Shown piece after piece: positions 1 to 9,725 of a stretch of DNA of 64,000 bases. Within the stretch, counting starts at the first letter, position 1. Each line of letters starts with the position of its first letter. The stretch lies in assembly GCA_023159155.1 (NCBI GenBank), contig JAJNNX010000024.1, positions 248,001 through 312,000 of the forward strand, written 5' to 3'. The stretch comes from Ustulina deusta (Eukaryota > Ascomycota > Sordariomycetes > Xylariales > Xylariaceae). The position numbers were made by a program, and so were the translations under genes. The notes beneath the pieces were generated by a model that saw only the letters and a program-made list of their open reading frames with translations, ran no database searches and was not told the DNA's origin.

Positions 1-249
1 CCGGCACTGCCCAAGACCGAGGGCAAGGTGGAGTGGCAGGGCATGGGCGGGCATATCTACGCCAGCACCGTCTTCTATTCAATTGTGTCGTTCATTGCCG
101 GCGTGCTAGGATCCGGCGCCTACTTCTTCGGCGTCATACTGCCTAAGAGGCTGCGCGGGAGGGGGCTTGGTGGTGCTACGCCACTTGGTTACGGGCTTAA
201 TGGTAAGGGTGTAGGGAATGGATGGGGGTACTCGAAACGCATCGATTAG
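1..249 (+). CDS. C-terminal end of a membrane protein, 5' part outside the window
   Basis: An open frame enters from the left edge (frame 1) and stops at TAG 247-249, giving about 82 residues. It contains one strongly hydrophobic segment (around IYASTVFYSIVSFIAGVLGSGAYFFGVIL in position, roughly residues 19-47) followed by a basic, Gly-rich tail (KRLRGRGLGG) ending GWGYSKRID. That is the pattern of a single-pass protein with a short cytosolic tail. I do not recognise the family. It converges on the TMEM97-like gene 309 bp away. The true start lies outside the window, so an internal GTG at 28 should not be taken as the start. Confidence 0.6.
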   Translation, partial: PALPKTEGKVEWQGMGGHIYASTVFYSIVSFIAGVLGSGAYFFGVILPKRLRGRGLGGATPLGYGLNGKGVGNGWGYSKRID

Positions 250-557
250 GCGCGCTTTTAATCTACTCAGTTTGATCGAGTTGGGGTCGAACGGGGAAAA
301 CCCTGTTCTTGTACATACTTATAGATTATGAGGGACCATGTCGGCTGTATGATGGAGTCATGTTTTTGGCTGTAGTACTAGGAGTTTGCGGCATTCGGGC
401 TCGGATTCAAAATACATACGGAATCGGCCGTTCTTATTACAAACTTAATGTAGTTATGTCATATCCTGCTCTTATAATATATATCGTAACACTACATATA
501 TCATACAATTGTCCAACGTGCTCTCTCAACGGTTTGGCTAATTTATGCGATAGCACG
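250..557. other. Convergent intergenic space, nothing recognised
   Basis: These 308 bp separate two convergent gene ends. A 110-residue open frame at 309-641 runs antisense across the last exon of the neighbouring gene and has no family signature, so I read it as 3' untranslated sequence. Confidence 0.5.
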
Positions 558-1630
558 CTATTGCGCTTTCTTCACCGCATCGCCAGCATTGATGCGTTTG
601 AGGACACGGGCGTACATATCAACAGTCAACAGGAGAGCTAAACCCCGCTGTCAGCCAAGCTATTCTAAAAGTCGGGCAGTAGATAATTCAGATAAAGAAG
701 CTAAAAAGAAAGAAGAATAATAAGAAGAAAACTCACCAAGAGCGAAATACCCCCCATAAAGCCCCCCGATGAGCACCGTCTTCTGCTCGAACGAGACAAC
801 CGCGGGGTCCCAGAGCGCAGCCTCGTACATGCACGTGAGCGTCGTGACGGCCGTCTGCAGCCCGTACACGAGCAGCAGGAGCTCGGCGCCGCCGGACCGC
901 ACCCCGCGGCCCCCCCAGAGCGCGCCGACCGCCCACAGCGACACCGGCAGGTGGAAGACCAGCTCGAAGAAGGCGAACAGCACGAAGAACGGCGGGGCCG
1001 CCGGCGCCGCGAAGAACTGGTCGTTGTACGTCGCCACGTAGTACGACCGCAGATCGCCTAGCACGCGCAGCGGCGCGTCGGACGGCTGCCAGAGGGATGC
1101 TGGGTAGAGGGGGACTAGGTCGACGCCTGTGTTGACTTCGTTAGGGACGTGCTGAGTAAGTAAGTAGGGACGTGGTTCGCGGGGTGGGGTTGGGGTGCGG
1201 TGAGGAGAGCGTGGATGAGAGAGGAGGGGAGGGGAGGGGATGGGATTTATGTATGGAGGAAATGCGCGGTGGCGGCCGGCTCTCATCTATCTCATCTATC
1301 TCATCTCATTGCCATCATGTTCTTTTCATCTCATGCCATCTACACTATCACATGGGGCGGCGGGGGGTAAAAGGTATGGCTCCCCTGGTTTGAGCAGGGA
1401 ACCCTCCGGTGAAGATGGGCTCTCATAAAACGGAACAGACGGGGCATTGAGCCTCGGGCTATTGCCGGGGGGGCCTCGGGACGCGGCCTTTTGTTTTGTA
1501 GAGGAAAAAAATTTTTTTCGATATAGCACGGATAATCAAGTAGGTACTTACAGAAGAGAATGGGGATGTGGATCAGGAAGTAGACTAGGTACACTCGGTC
1601 GAGGACCGATCGTGTTGAAGGAGATGCCAT
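558..1630 (-). CDS. TMEM97/EXPERA-domain membrane protein (sigma-2 receptor-like)
   Basis: Three exons on the minus strand: 1630-1552, 1126-737 and 637-558, joined in phase to give 182 residues. The introns are 425 bp and 99 bp. Helix 1 is in exon 1 (start MASPSTRSVLDRVYLVYFLI). Exon 2 begins with the family signature VDLVPLYPASLWQ followed by LRSYYVATYNDQFF and two more hydrophobic helices. Exon 3 ends TVDMYARVLKR and a lysine-containing tail KKAQ. The conserved acidic and aromatic residues of the EXPERA fold are present. Relatives are ER membrane proteins related to the Emopamil-binding sterol isomerase, involved in sterol handling in animals; the catalytic role in fungi is not settled. The start at 1630 is chosen because TM1 follows directly; an in-frame ATG at 1660 is possible. 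Confidence 0.85.
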
Positions 1631-3768
1631 TTCTCTCTGTGTGGCAGGTAGGTAGGTCACTTAAATGAGTGTAGAGTGAGATTTGGGAATGTTGCTGCGG
1701 TGGAGGAGATGGATTGTTGTGCGTTTCGCGAGGTGAGGTGCCTGATATCGTGAATGTGACGGCTCTCAAAGATCTTCATGGAATAAGATTACCATGTGTA
1801 AGTTTTTATTGCACTGTCCTTCACACTGTATTCCAGACATGGTACGCATGGTTCCCCGACACTAAATGACTTGGCGTTTTTGGGGTACCTCGTATCTGGG
1901 GTTCAACCACAAGGAATCTCTGGGGTTGTTTTCGCTTTTATTCATGATTCACGATGAAATATCTAGCAAGGTTAATGGGATACACTCGCGTTCCAATTGG
2001 ATTTCAGTTGAGTCCCCTTTCTTTCCCCGTTCATCTGTACTTAGTAATGGCAGTCTCTGAGTTACTTCACCTGAACTGGACAACAGTAAATAGATCAAGT
2101 TAGCATTTATCTAGGGAGTACTTACCTTGCCCTTAGACGGTGATAGCCCGAACCTATATTTCCTAGCATAACTATAATTATTAGTATCGGGGACATCAGA
2201 CGATCAAGAGTGGAGACGAATTTTTCATTCAACGCGAATGCTCGCTGAGGAGGAGTTAGTGATTGTCTCCGTAAGATAATAAAGCAGCGCTTATAGTGTT
2301 TTATATGCCTCCCGTAGGTAAAGCCACAAGGTGGCGTGTCCTTATATCTAGCCACTCTATTCCACTCACACTTAGGTAGTCAGCATGGCTGTCATTCTAG
2401 CACGAGTTTAGCATAGACCATGTTGATAACAGAGTGGCGTAGTGGATTATCTAGTGTAAAACCGGCGTGCACCCTAATATCAACGCACCATCTATAATCC
2501 CTTCCAGCTTTGGAGTAGCGATCTAATTAACAATTACTCGAGGATATTCTCTACTACCTATTAGAGCATCATATATTTGCGTAGAGTCTACCAAATAGAT
2601 GTTGGAGACATGATGCTGCATTATGTCTCTTCTGTACAACAGCCAGAAAGAGGGATACAATGTTACATTATAAAAGATCCTAAAAACAGTTGTGATAATA
2701 TCCCTTGCTGAATCGTAACCCAATCGGTGCAGCCGATCAACAGATCCAAAAACTTCTTACTGTCGTGCTCTCACTGTGCATCCGTATCGCTCACATAGAC
2801 AACGTCATTACTAACAAGAAATAGTTATAGGGCTTTATATTTTGACTGTACGCGCAGGGGTATCAACTGAGCGGCAAGGCAGCTGTCTAGGCATTACCTA
2901 ACTTGTGCGACTGCCGAGGAAATGCTACGCGCTTTTGGGGACAGGGACATGCCTTCTGCCGTATAAATGTGAGGAAGAAAATGACAATAGGAGAATAGGG
3001 GTGGTAGCGATTAAGCATTTCTCGATGAAATAAAGCAGAATATAAAGTTGTTAATAATCGACATACACATCAATTAATCAATTCAGCTATATCATATCCC
3101 CGTTATTATTGGCTGCTTTAATTGCCGGATACAATACGGCGCGGTACCGACGGGTGCGTATATAACGGGCCTATTAAACTGGCCCGACCATCGTCAGCCC
3201 TCAATAGTTGACATGATCGGCATAATATTGCATACAAATGTTGAAGAGTTGGTATAGAAGCCTCCAGGACTGGAGGTTCTGGCATCTGGAATTGGAGGCC
3301 CCTTATGCCACGTTCGCCCTCAAGATAAAGACCCTTTCGCAACCCTCGCGCTACGAAATCATAAACAAGATCTTCTATCAAAGTCGCCATTGCAATTTTT
3401 ACTTTACACTCAAGCTTGCGGAAGTGGAAATATGAATCGATCATACTGTTATTTTATATATGGTTCATTTAAACTAGAATCTAATAAATTATTGGTGGCT
3501 ATGGCTATCAATCAAAGGATATAACTATCGCCCGCGGTGTGGCAATAAAATGGAAAAGAACAGTAAGATTGAGTTTAGAAATATAGGGTTCCGTAGCATT
3601 ATTTAGTATAATCTGGAGAAACGTCGCTCACCCTTTAAGGCCGTACCTAACAGCACTGATTAAACGGCCTTAGTTACCACAGGGGACGCCAAAGGCCAAT
3701 TAAAATCACCCATTATACCCAAGTATTTCAGATTACTCAGGTATTCTTCACGGACCAAAGTCCGCAAT
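1631..3768. other. Gene-poor 2.1-kb stretch, no confident gene
   Basis: The base composition is moderately A+T-rich and all open frames are short. The longest on the minus strand (3118-3444, 108 residues; 2523-2723; 2122-2355) show no motif I can name and have no in-phase splice partners that I found. The 3118-3444 frame is the least unlikely to be a real or broken gene, with a balanced composition and an amphipathic N-terminal half. The stretch could hold old transposon debris, but I see no terminal repeats. Confidence 0.3.
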
Positions 3769-5761
3769 TCAAATGACATCGTATAGTTCAGTGGTCGGCA
3801 AAATATATGGTTGAAAGCTGTCCTTTACTTTCGTCATTTGTTCGAAGGCGTAAGCAATACTGATAAGCTTTTCCTCTGTGAACTTGTTCCCCAAGAAACT
3901 GATCCCGAACCTAGAGAAGTGCACTCATTAGACATCAGGAAATGGGTCGGAAACGGGCAACATACGGAATTCGAGCGGCAACGTCGATTAGATCCCACGA
4001 GTTCTTAGAAATTGGCGAGTTCTCCGGGTAGAACCCGAGGGGGACAGTTACAATAGGCGCTCCCACTGTGGCGGCGGCATCAGATGCAAAGTTTGCTGGG
4101 AGGACTACTGCATCCAGAAGGTCCCTGCGAATAGCGCCGAGTAGGCCCCCTTCATCACCAAAGTATATGCCTTCCTGGTATACGGGCCAGAATCTCGGAT
4201 CTGTGTTATTCCAACTTTCGAGAGCGGCGTCCCAGATAGTGGTGTCCCGTTCGGGGTAGTCCTCGAGGGGAAAGGCTTGGGTGAACTCCCGTAAATCGGC
4301 AAGCGAAGTGATATTATTGGGGTTCACCACGAGGCTTTCGAGATAAGTCTTCAAATTGACAACGAAGTCAGCGCTCATTACTCGCATTGGTATATTAGAG
4401 TGTCGTTGTTCAAGGGCTGCAGGGAACGTAGTATTGACAATAATTGCGCCGGCAGAACGCAAAACATCGAGTGCGTCCTCGAAACGTTCAATCATCGACG
4501 TTGTTGTATTGTCTGAAAACAAGTCTATAACATTTCTAGGCACGCCTAGTCGTAGCCCAGAGATCGCCGAGAGATTGCACGCTGCGACATAGTCAGGCAC
4601 CTCCAGATCAGGAATAGCGGACGTATAGTTGTCATGTGGGTCTACGCCGGCGATAGCTTGGAGAATATAAGCCGCATCTTTGACAGTTCTTGTAAGCGAC
4701 CCAACAGTATCTTGATGTTCGCTAACCGGAATTACCAAGTGCCGGGATGTTAAGCCAACAGCTGGTGGCTACGTTAGTCAAGCTCTGTTTTATAGTCAAT
4801 GATGTTTAGTTTTACTTGGTTTCATTCCCACTACGTCGTTGAACGAAGCTGGGCCGGTAATCGAACCGTCAGTCTCTGTGCCCAAGGCACCAACAGCCAG
4901 TCCAAGCCTGAAGTGAGATTAGAACGGTCTCCGGGATCTCAAAATAGCACCTACGTAGCTGCTACGGCGCTCCCACTCGAGCTGCCCCACGGGTCTTGCT
5001 TTGGATAAAACGGGCCGAAGACTTGACCCCCAAGGGCGGACCACCCATTGCTTGCGTTCAGGGAACGGAAATTGGCCCACTGGGTGATACTCGTTTTGCC
5101 GATAATAATTACTCCCGCACTTCGGAGCTTTTGGACAACAGTGGCGTCTGAGGGTAGCCGAGATCCGACAAGAGCCCAAGAACCGGCTAGTAGATAAATG
5201 AGTAGACTAATGCGAAGCAATTACATGGGTTTTACCTGTCGTTTCCATGGAATCGAGAGTTCCCATGTTATTTTTGACCAGAATTGGAATTCCATGAAGG
5301 CGGCTATGTCCTGGCAGATCAGAACAGGTCAAGGCTTTCGTGCCACTGTGCTTACCTTCGAAGAGACCCTGATGCTCGCTCTTTGTCCAGAGCAGCCGCA
5401 ATCTCCAGGGCATCCGGGTTGATCTCAGTTACCGCATGCACCGTCTGATTCACCTCTTGTATTCGAGCCAGATATGCCTATCTCTGTTAGTCAATGGCTG
5501 TCTAAAGTCTGGATAGATATCGATTCAAGGTCAAAGCCGAGAATATTGGTATACTGTCAAATATACCTGACTCGATTATCCACACTCTCGCGTCGACTGG
5601 TCTGAGAACTGGCATGGTCGAGCGGGAATGAGCTTGTACCTTGACGAGGTCAACGCTGGTGAATGTGTTTGAATCAAGACCAGCCGCGAGCGATTCGATG
5701 GAAGCTTCCCTAAGCAGTGGATAGGACGCTGGATTGGTGGATGAGCTTAGTGAAGGGTGGC
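3769..5761 (-). CDS. Amidase-signature family hydrolase, secreted or membrane-anchored type
   Basis: Minus-strand exons in phase: 5477-5356, 5303-5236, 5186-4955, 4907-4816, 4761-3966, 3910-3769, preceded by a first exon ending at 5640. Introns are 47-55 bp except one of 162 bp. All three amidase-signature catalytic elements are visible: Lys in HGIPILVKNN, the cis-Ser in PWGSSSGSAVAAT, and the Ser nucleophile in TETDGSITGPAS. The C-terminal half has VIPVSEHQDTVGSLTRTVKD and the exon 7 core FGISFLGNKFTEEKL typical of fungal amidases. The family hydrolyses carboxamides; the substrate is unknown. The 5' end is unresolved. The exon starting LREASIESL has no ATG, and joining it to the upstream hydrophobic exon would need a 20-bp intron or a one-base change. 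Confidence 0.8.
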
Positions 5762-5781
5762 CTGCACACGCTTTGACTTAC

Positions 5782-6052
5782 TCCCTGACGACAGAACAGG
5801 ACGGATGAAGATAGCACTGATGCCTCCAATAATCAACAAGAGTAGTACGAAACCCATCACTGACCGAAGGAGACGTGTTGCTTTCGTTTGAAGGGCTCTA
5901 TCGTGGCGCGGGTATGGGGAAGGCAGATGGCCATTGGATGTGGGCAGCGGTTGGTAGGAAAATGTAAGGGATCGCAGACTGTTTATGAGAGGAGCCGACG
6001 CAGTCGCAAGAATCTCCTGCAGACGCAGGCTTTTCAACCCAGCCGCCAACAT
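5782..6052 (-). other. Possible first exon with signal anchor for the amidase, or fragment of another gene
   Basis: The frame starts with ATG at 6052. It encodes a roughly 64-residue polar, basic N-terminal stretch and then a hydrophobic run (MGFVLLLLIIGGISAIFI, from about 5856), followed by a good GTAAGT donor at 5781. The nearest in-phase acceptor is only 20 bp away (5762), too short for a spliceosomal intron. A later acceptor at 5746 would be out of phase by one. Either a one-base error or mutation separates it from the amidase, or it is the N-terminus of a different, lost type II membrane protein. Confidence 0.35.
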
Positions 6053-6803
6053 AGATTCGGGACGGGATGGAAGGCAACTTGAATGAGTAGATCAAAAAGG
6101 GCAAGGGGGTGATAAAGCTACTCAGGCAAGTGCAAAGGGAACAGACGACGCCGTCCAGATGACAGCCACATTCCGAACCGAAACAGTACATGTAGGTGCA
6201 TGCTTAATCTAATCATTGGATAGGGAGGTAGCACTTCTAATACAGGTGCCCCACCGCACACCATTCCCTCTATAACACACCTCTCGCGAAGCGCTTCAGC
6301 CGAGGCTACGGCCCGTAGAATCGCCTACCGGTAACACCCTCACGGCTCACGCTACCCCAATAGGTAGATGCGTTACTACACCATGTTCCTGGTGCCCTGA
6401 AGCGCTGTAGACATACCAAGAAAGGCATGCATAAGGGTAGGGAGACTGGAGTACCTATTTTGCCGGTACGGGAGACAACAACACAGATGACTAGGTAAGT
6501 AAAAAGAAATAAAAAGAAAAGAAATTGTCTAGATGCGCATTACGAGAGACTTTTACCACGTGGTTGATTATTACGTGGGCGGAGGTAAGCGGTGTCATCA
6601 TCGTCGCAAAGATCACGATGTTTCACAGTAATTGTAGAATAATACCAAAATAGTGACGCTTCATCTCATGTGTGGTCAACAATACGAGGCCCCCGCGCGC
6701 CAAAGTGCACGGCACCGTCACTACATTCTGCGATAAGCTTAGTCAGGGGCGCCTAAAGAGGGGCTTTGCGTAGGTATAATCCCGTTCAACCCCACAACCA
6801 AGC
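6053..6803. other. Intergenic, 5S promoter side
   Basis: There is no supported coding sequence. The right end serves as the upstream region of the 5S rRNA gene, with GTATAAT near 6774-6780, about 25-30 bp before the RNA start, matching the upstream TATA-like element used by dispersed fungal 5S genes. Confidence 0.4.
6774..6780 (+). promoter_or_regulatory. TATA-like element upstream of 5S rRNA
   Basis: GTATAAT lies about 24-30 bp upstream of the predicted 5S RNA start. Dispersed 5S genes of filamentous ascomycetes commonly need an upstream TATA-like box at about this distance as well as internal Pol III signals. Confidence 0.45.
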
Positions 6804-6921
6804 ACATACGACCATAGGATCTGGAAAACGCGGGGTCCCGTCCGCTCCCCCATAGCTAAGCCAGATACCGCCAGATTAGTAGTTGGGTCGGTGACGACCA
6901 GCGAATCCCTGGTGTTGTATG
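6804..6921 (+). rRNA. 5S ribosomal RNA (dispersed copy)
   Basis: About 118 nt. It begins ACATACGACCATAGG and contains the fungal 5S landmarks GGAAAAC, TCCCGTCCGCTC, TTAGTAGTTGGGT, GGTGACGACCAGCGAATCCC and the 3' end GGTGTTGTATG. The ends pair to form helix I (ACATACGACC with GGTGTTGTATG). It is followed directly by a long T run (6923-6930), a Pol III terminator. Compared with the usual ascomycete sequence, helix positions differ (for example GATCTGG...CCAGATAC in place of GGTGTGG...CCACACG). The changes I can see keep pairing, so this may be a functional variant 5S type. Confidence 0.85.
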
Positions 6922-6931
6922 GTTTTTTTTT
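6922..6931 (+). terminator. Pol III T-run terminator of 5S gene
   Basis: An uninterrupted run of T directly follows the 5S 3' end, the standard RNA polymerase III stop signal. Confidence 0.7.
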
Positions 6932-7409
6932 CCGCGTTATTTTTATTATTATTATTAGTGTTATTATAATTTGTGGGGGTTTTTTGAGAGCATGCTAAGG
7001 TGATGGGAATATTATTGAGGCGGAGATTATTGCCTACTAAATTGTACTGTAATCTGAATTTCTGGCTATTAATCGCTACAGTATTCCCCGTTTCACGAGC
7101 GCTTTAAGCGATATTGTTGTGTTGTAGGTGGTGGCAGAAGCGGTAAGAGAGGCAGTTGGTCCGTGCCAGCAGAACCTTATACTCCACTCCACTCCACTCG
7201 CTGTCTTCCAATTTTCCAACCCCTCTCCTGAAGTTTGATAAGCTCGCGAGCGTGCATCATCCCACCACACCACGAGAATATTTATCTCGTTTGTCGCGCC
7301 CCATGATATCGGATGACTCCTCTCACCCCCAGATTCCAAGTAAAAAGTTTCTGCCGTACCAAGACGGTCACTCCGAGTCGAAAACTTGCAGAACCTGAGG
7401 ACGCGCAGT

Positions 7410-7551
7410 ATGGACCGCCACCCGGAGATCTGTGTCGTTGGGGAAGGTCATGTGAAAGCCGAGCTTCTGTATCTGGGACGAGACACAAAGTGGGAACATG
7501 AGCAGCCGTACGAGGTGAGGTACCAGGCCAAGGGGAATTTCCCTCACACAG
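7410..7551 (+). pseudogene. N-terminal relic of a CmcJ/GA4-desaturase-like (AsaB-type) gene
   Basis: From ATG 7410 the frame reads MDRHPEICVVGEGHVKAELL then YLGRDTKWEHEQPYEVRY and NFPHT. This resembles the N-terminus of the fungal CmcJ-like family (pattern YLxRDxKxExEkPYexRY followed by P-T-N and the HDxR segment). After about residue 47 the similarity stops and no downstream core with the family's HDxR or GF motifs follows before a stop and the neighbouring gene. The family is widespread in metabolite clusters. I read this as a 5' fragment. The identification rests on motif memory over fewer than 50 residues. Confidence 0.35.
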
Positions 7552-7784
7552 TAATTGATAGACGTATCACTCGAGTCGGCAAAGCTTATGGTTTTGAAGA
7601 CCTGCGACTTACCCTACTCTACTTCAACATCTGTCCCTTATATCTCTTTTTTTAGGGCGCAAATAAAAAATGCTTCAATCCCAATTCAAAATTAGGTTTA
7701 CAACAAGAATCTCGAATAGAGAGCGGCAATGGCAGAATATCTTATAGACTGATAACGCCTATCCCGAATCCTTGAGATCATGGT

Positions 7785-9403
7785 TTAGAAGTCGCGAATA
7801 ATCATGTCAGCTAGCTGTTCAGCTACAGCATAAAGCGTGGCTTGCGGATGGCCGCCTAACGGCACCGGTATAATGCTGGCATCGCCAACCCTGAGGCCTT
7901 GAACACCGAGCACTTTTCCTTCTCCATCAACTACCTTCCCCATGGATGCGGTACCCCCGGAGTGGTGGTGCTGAGTCCCTGTCAAGCGGATTCTCTCTTC
8001 GATCAATTCATCGCTCGCATCGGCATTCAGTGGTTGCAAGCCGTCCAGGCCATTCCCCGAAGGAGGGGATTCGCCTTCGACTATAGGTTTCATGGCTTCG
8101 GTTGCTGTTATAACCCTCACAGTCTGTCGAGTAGCGTGGATCAGCGCATCGCGATCAATTGGCGTGGAGAAATAGCTAGGCTCGATACGGGGAGGGTCGT
8201 TTGGAGAGTTGGTCCGAATAGAGACCGTGCCGCGCGAAGTAGGAAGAAGAAGCATTGTTGACGTAGCGATGTGCGTACCGTCGACTGGGATACCAGGGAT
8301 GCCCGGCGGCACATAGGCCGTGATGATTTCGTAAAAGTTTCTCTTCTTCAGGTCCTGTCCGGCCTTGTTTCTTGTGATGATGTCCTCGGGCAAAGGTTGG
8401 CTAGCGACCCAATCCCACGGAAACCCGTTGAGAAACTCGGGTTTCTGAAAGCCAGCACTGCCGAGGGCGTACCCGAGTGAGGGGTCGCGCAGGCGAAAAG
8501 CAAGGTAGATAGCAAGTGGTCATGGAGATTTTGACCAACCTGTGGGGATTCGTGTACGATAGGAATGCCGTGCTCGGTCAGGATAGCAGATGGGCCAATG
8601 CCGGAGAGCATCAGAACCTGAGGTGTGCGGTACGCGCCAGCGGAGAGAATAACCTCCCTTCGGGCCGTGATTTTGCGACCATCTGCTAGCTCTACACCGG
8701 TAGCTTTGGTGCCGGCGAAGGTGACTCTGTGTACGACGGTGTTGGTGAAGACTTTGGTGTTGTGAAGCGGATACGCCACGTTAGACGGCTGCCGAAGACC
8801 GTTGCGGGAGTTCTCGTGCATCTCGGACAGGCCCGTGGTAGAACCACTCTCCTTGTCTGGATTGTGAAATACGCCTAGCTCGGCCCATGCCTGCTTGACG
8901 GTCTCACGGAGGGGGTATTTCCGGGCTCCCGACTCGGCCGCGGAGATTGTAGTAACGTGCATAGGCCCGTCAAGGCCGTGCTGACCGTCTGCTTGAGTGT
9001 CGTCGTAGCGCTCCGACTTGATCAGCCACGGCTTGAGGCCGGCGTAGCTCCAGCGCTTGTCGCCGGCCGCCTCGGCCCATTGATCGTAGTCGGCGGCGTC
9101 TGCCCGCAACCAACCACCGAAGTTGAGAACACTGCCCCCACCCAGGGCCTTGCCGGCGTTGAGATGGTGCACGCGGTTAGCCGTGTCGCTTACGGGCTCG
9201 CTTGTATAGGCATAGTCAAGCTCGCCGCCCAGAAGCGACAGGCCGCTCAAAAAGCCAGCGACAGCCGGATTGCCAGATGGATCTGGCCCTGCTTCCAAGA
9301 GGATGACCTCAGGCTTCTTCTCGCTTTCGCTAAGGCGGGAGGCGATGGGGCAGCCGGTCAAGCCGCCGCCAACAACGATGTAATCAGCAGCTAAGTCAGC
9401 CAT
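7785..9403 (-). CDS. GMC-family FAD-dependent oxidoreductase with a one-base frameshift
   Basis: The N-terminal part (9403 down to about 8520) starts MADLAADYIVVGGGLTGCPI, the FAD dinucleotide-binding fold. It continues with the GMC signatures GKALGGGSVLNFGGWLR and SAGAYRTPQVLMLSGIGPS, then VGQNLHDH. The C-terminal part, in another frame, continues LAFRLRDPSLGYALG and carries the active-site region QHHHSGGTASMG and the final GGHPQATLYAVAEQLAD with the second catalytic histidine. No intron fits between HDH and the next block. Adding one base near 8518-8521 restores a single 539-residue protein, a normal length for this family, which oxidises alcohols or sugars. The shift is either a sequence error or recent inactivation. 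The substrate is unknown. Confidence 0.8.
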
Positions 9404-9725
9404 GTTTTGAGTGTTTAAAGCGCAAGGCGTTTGCGTCTTTGTCTCTATGTATGTTTATTGAAGGAAGTGTGCGATAGAGAAATGGATTAAGCAGTGGCGT
9501 GGAAGCAACCGTGGGAGCTGCTGTACTCTACGAGGGCAAAAGCTGTAATAATTATCACTCCATAGTGTTTTCGTTTTTAACAAAGAACATCTGAGTGAAA
9601 CAAAGATTAACTACTGAGGTATTCCTTTGTTTGCCTTTATTTTCAAAAAAGAATGAATAACTAAATAGAATAACATTTAGCCATGCTTAACATGTACCAC
9701 CAAGTGCGTACATAATTAACAACGT
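9404..9725. other. Intergenic between GMC gene and CorA-like gene
   Basis: These 322 bp upstream of the GMC start and downstream of the CorA-like stop are locally A+T-rich. I see no gene or RNA. Confidence 0.4.
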
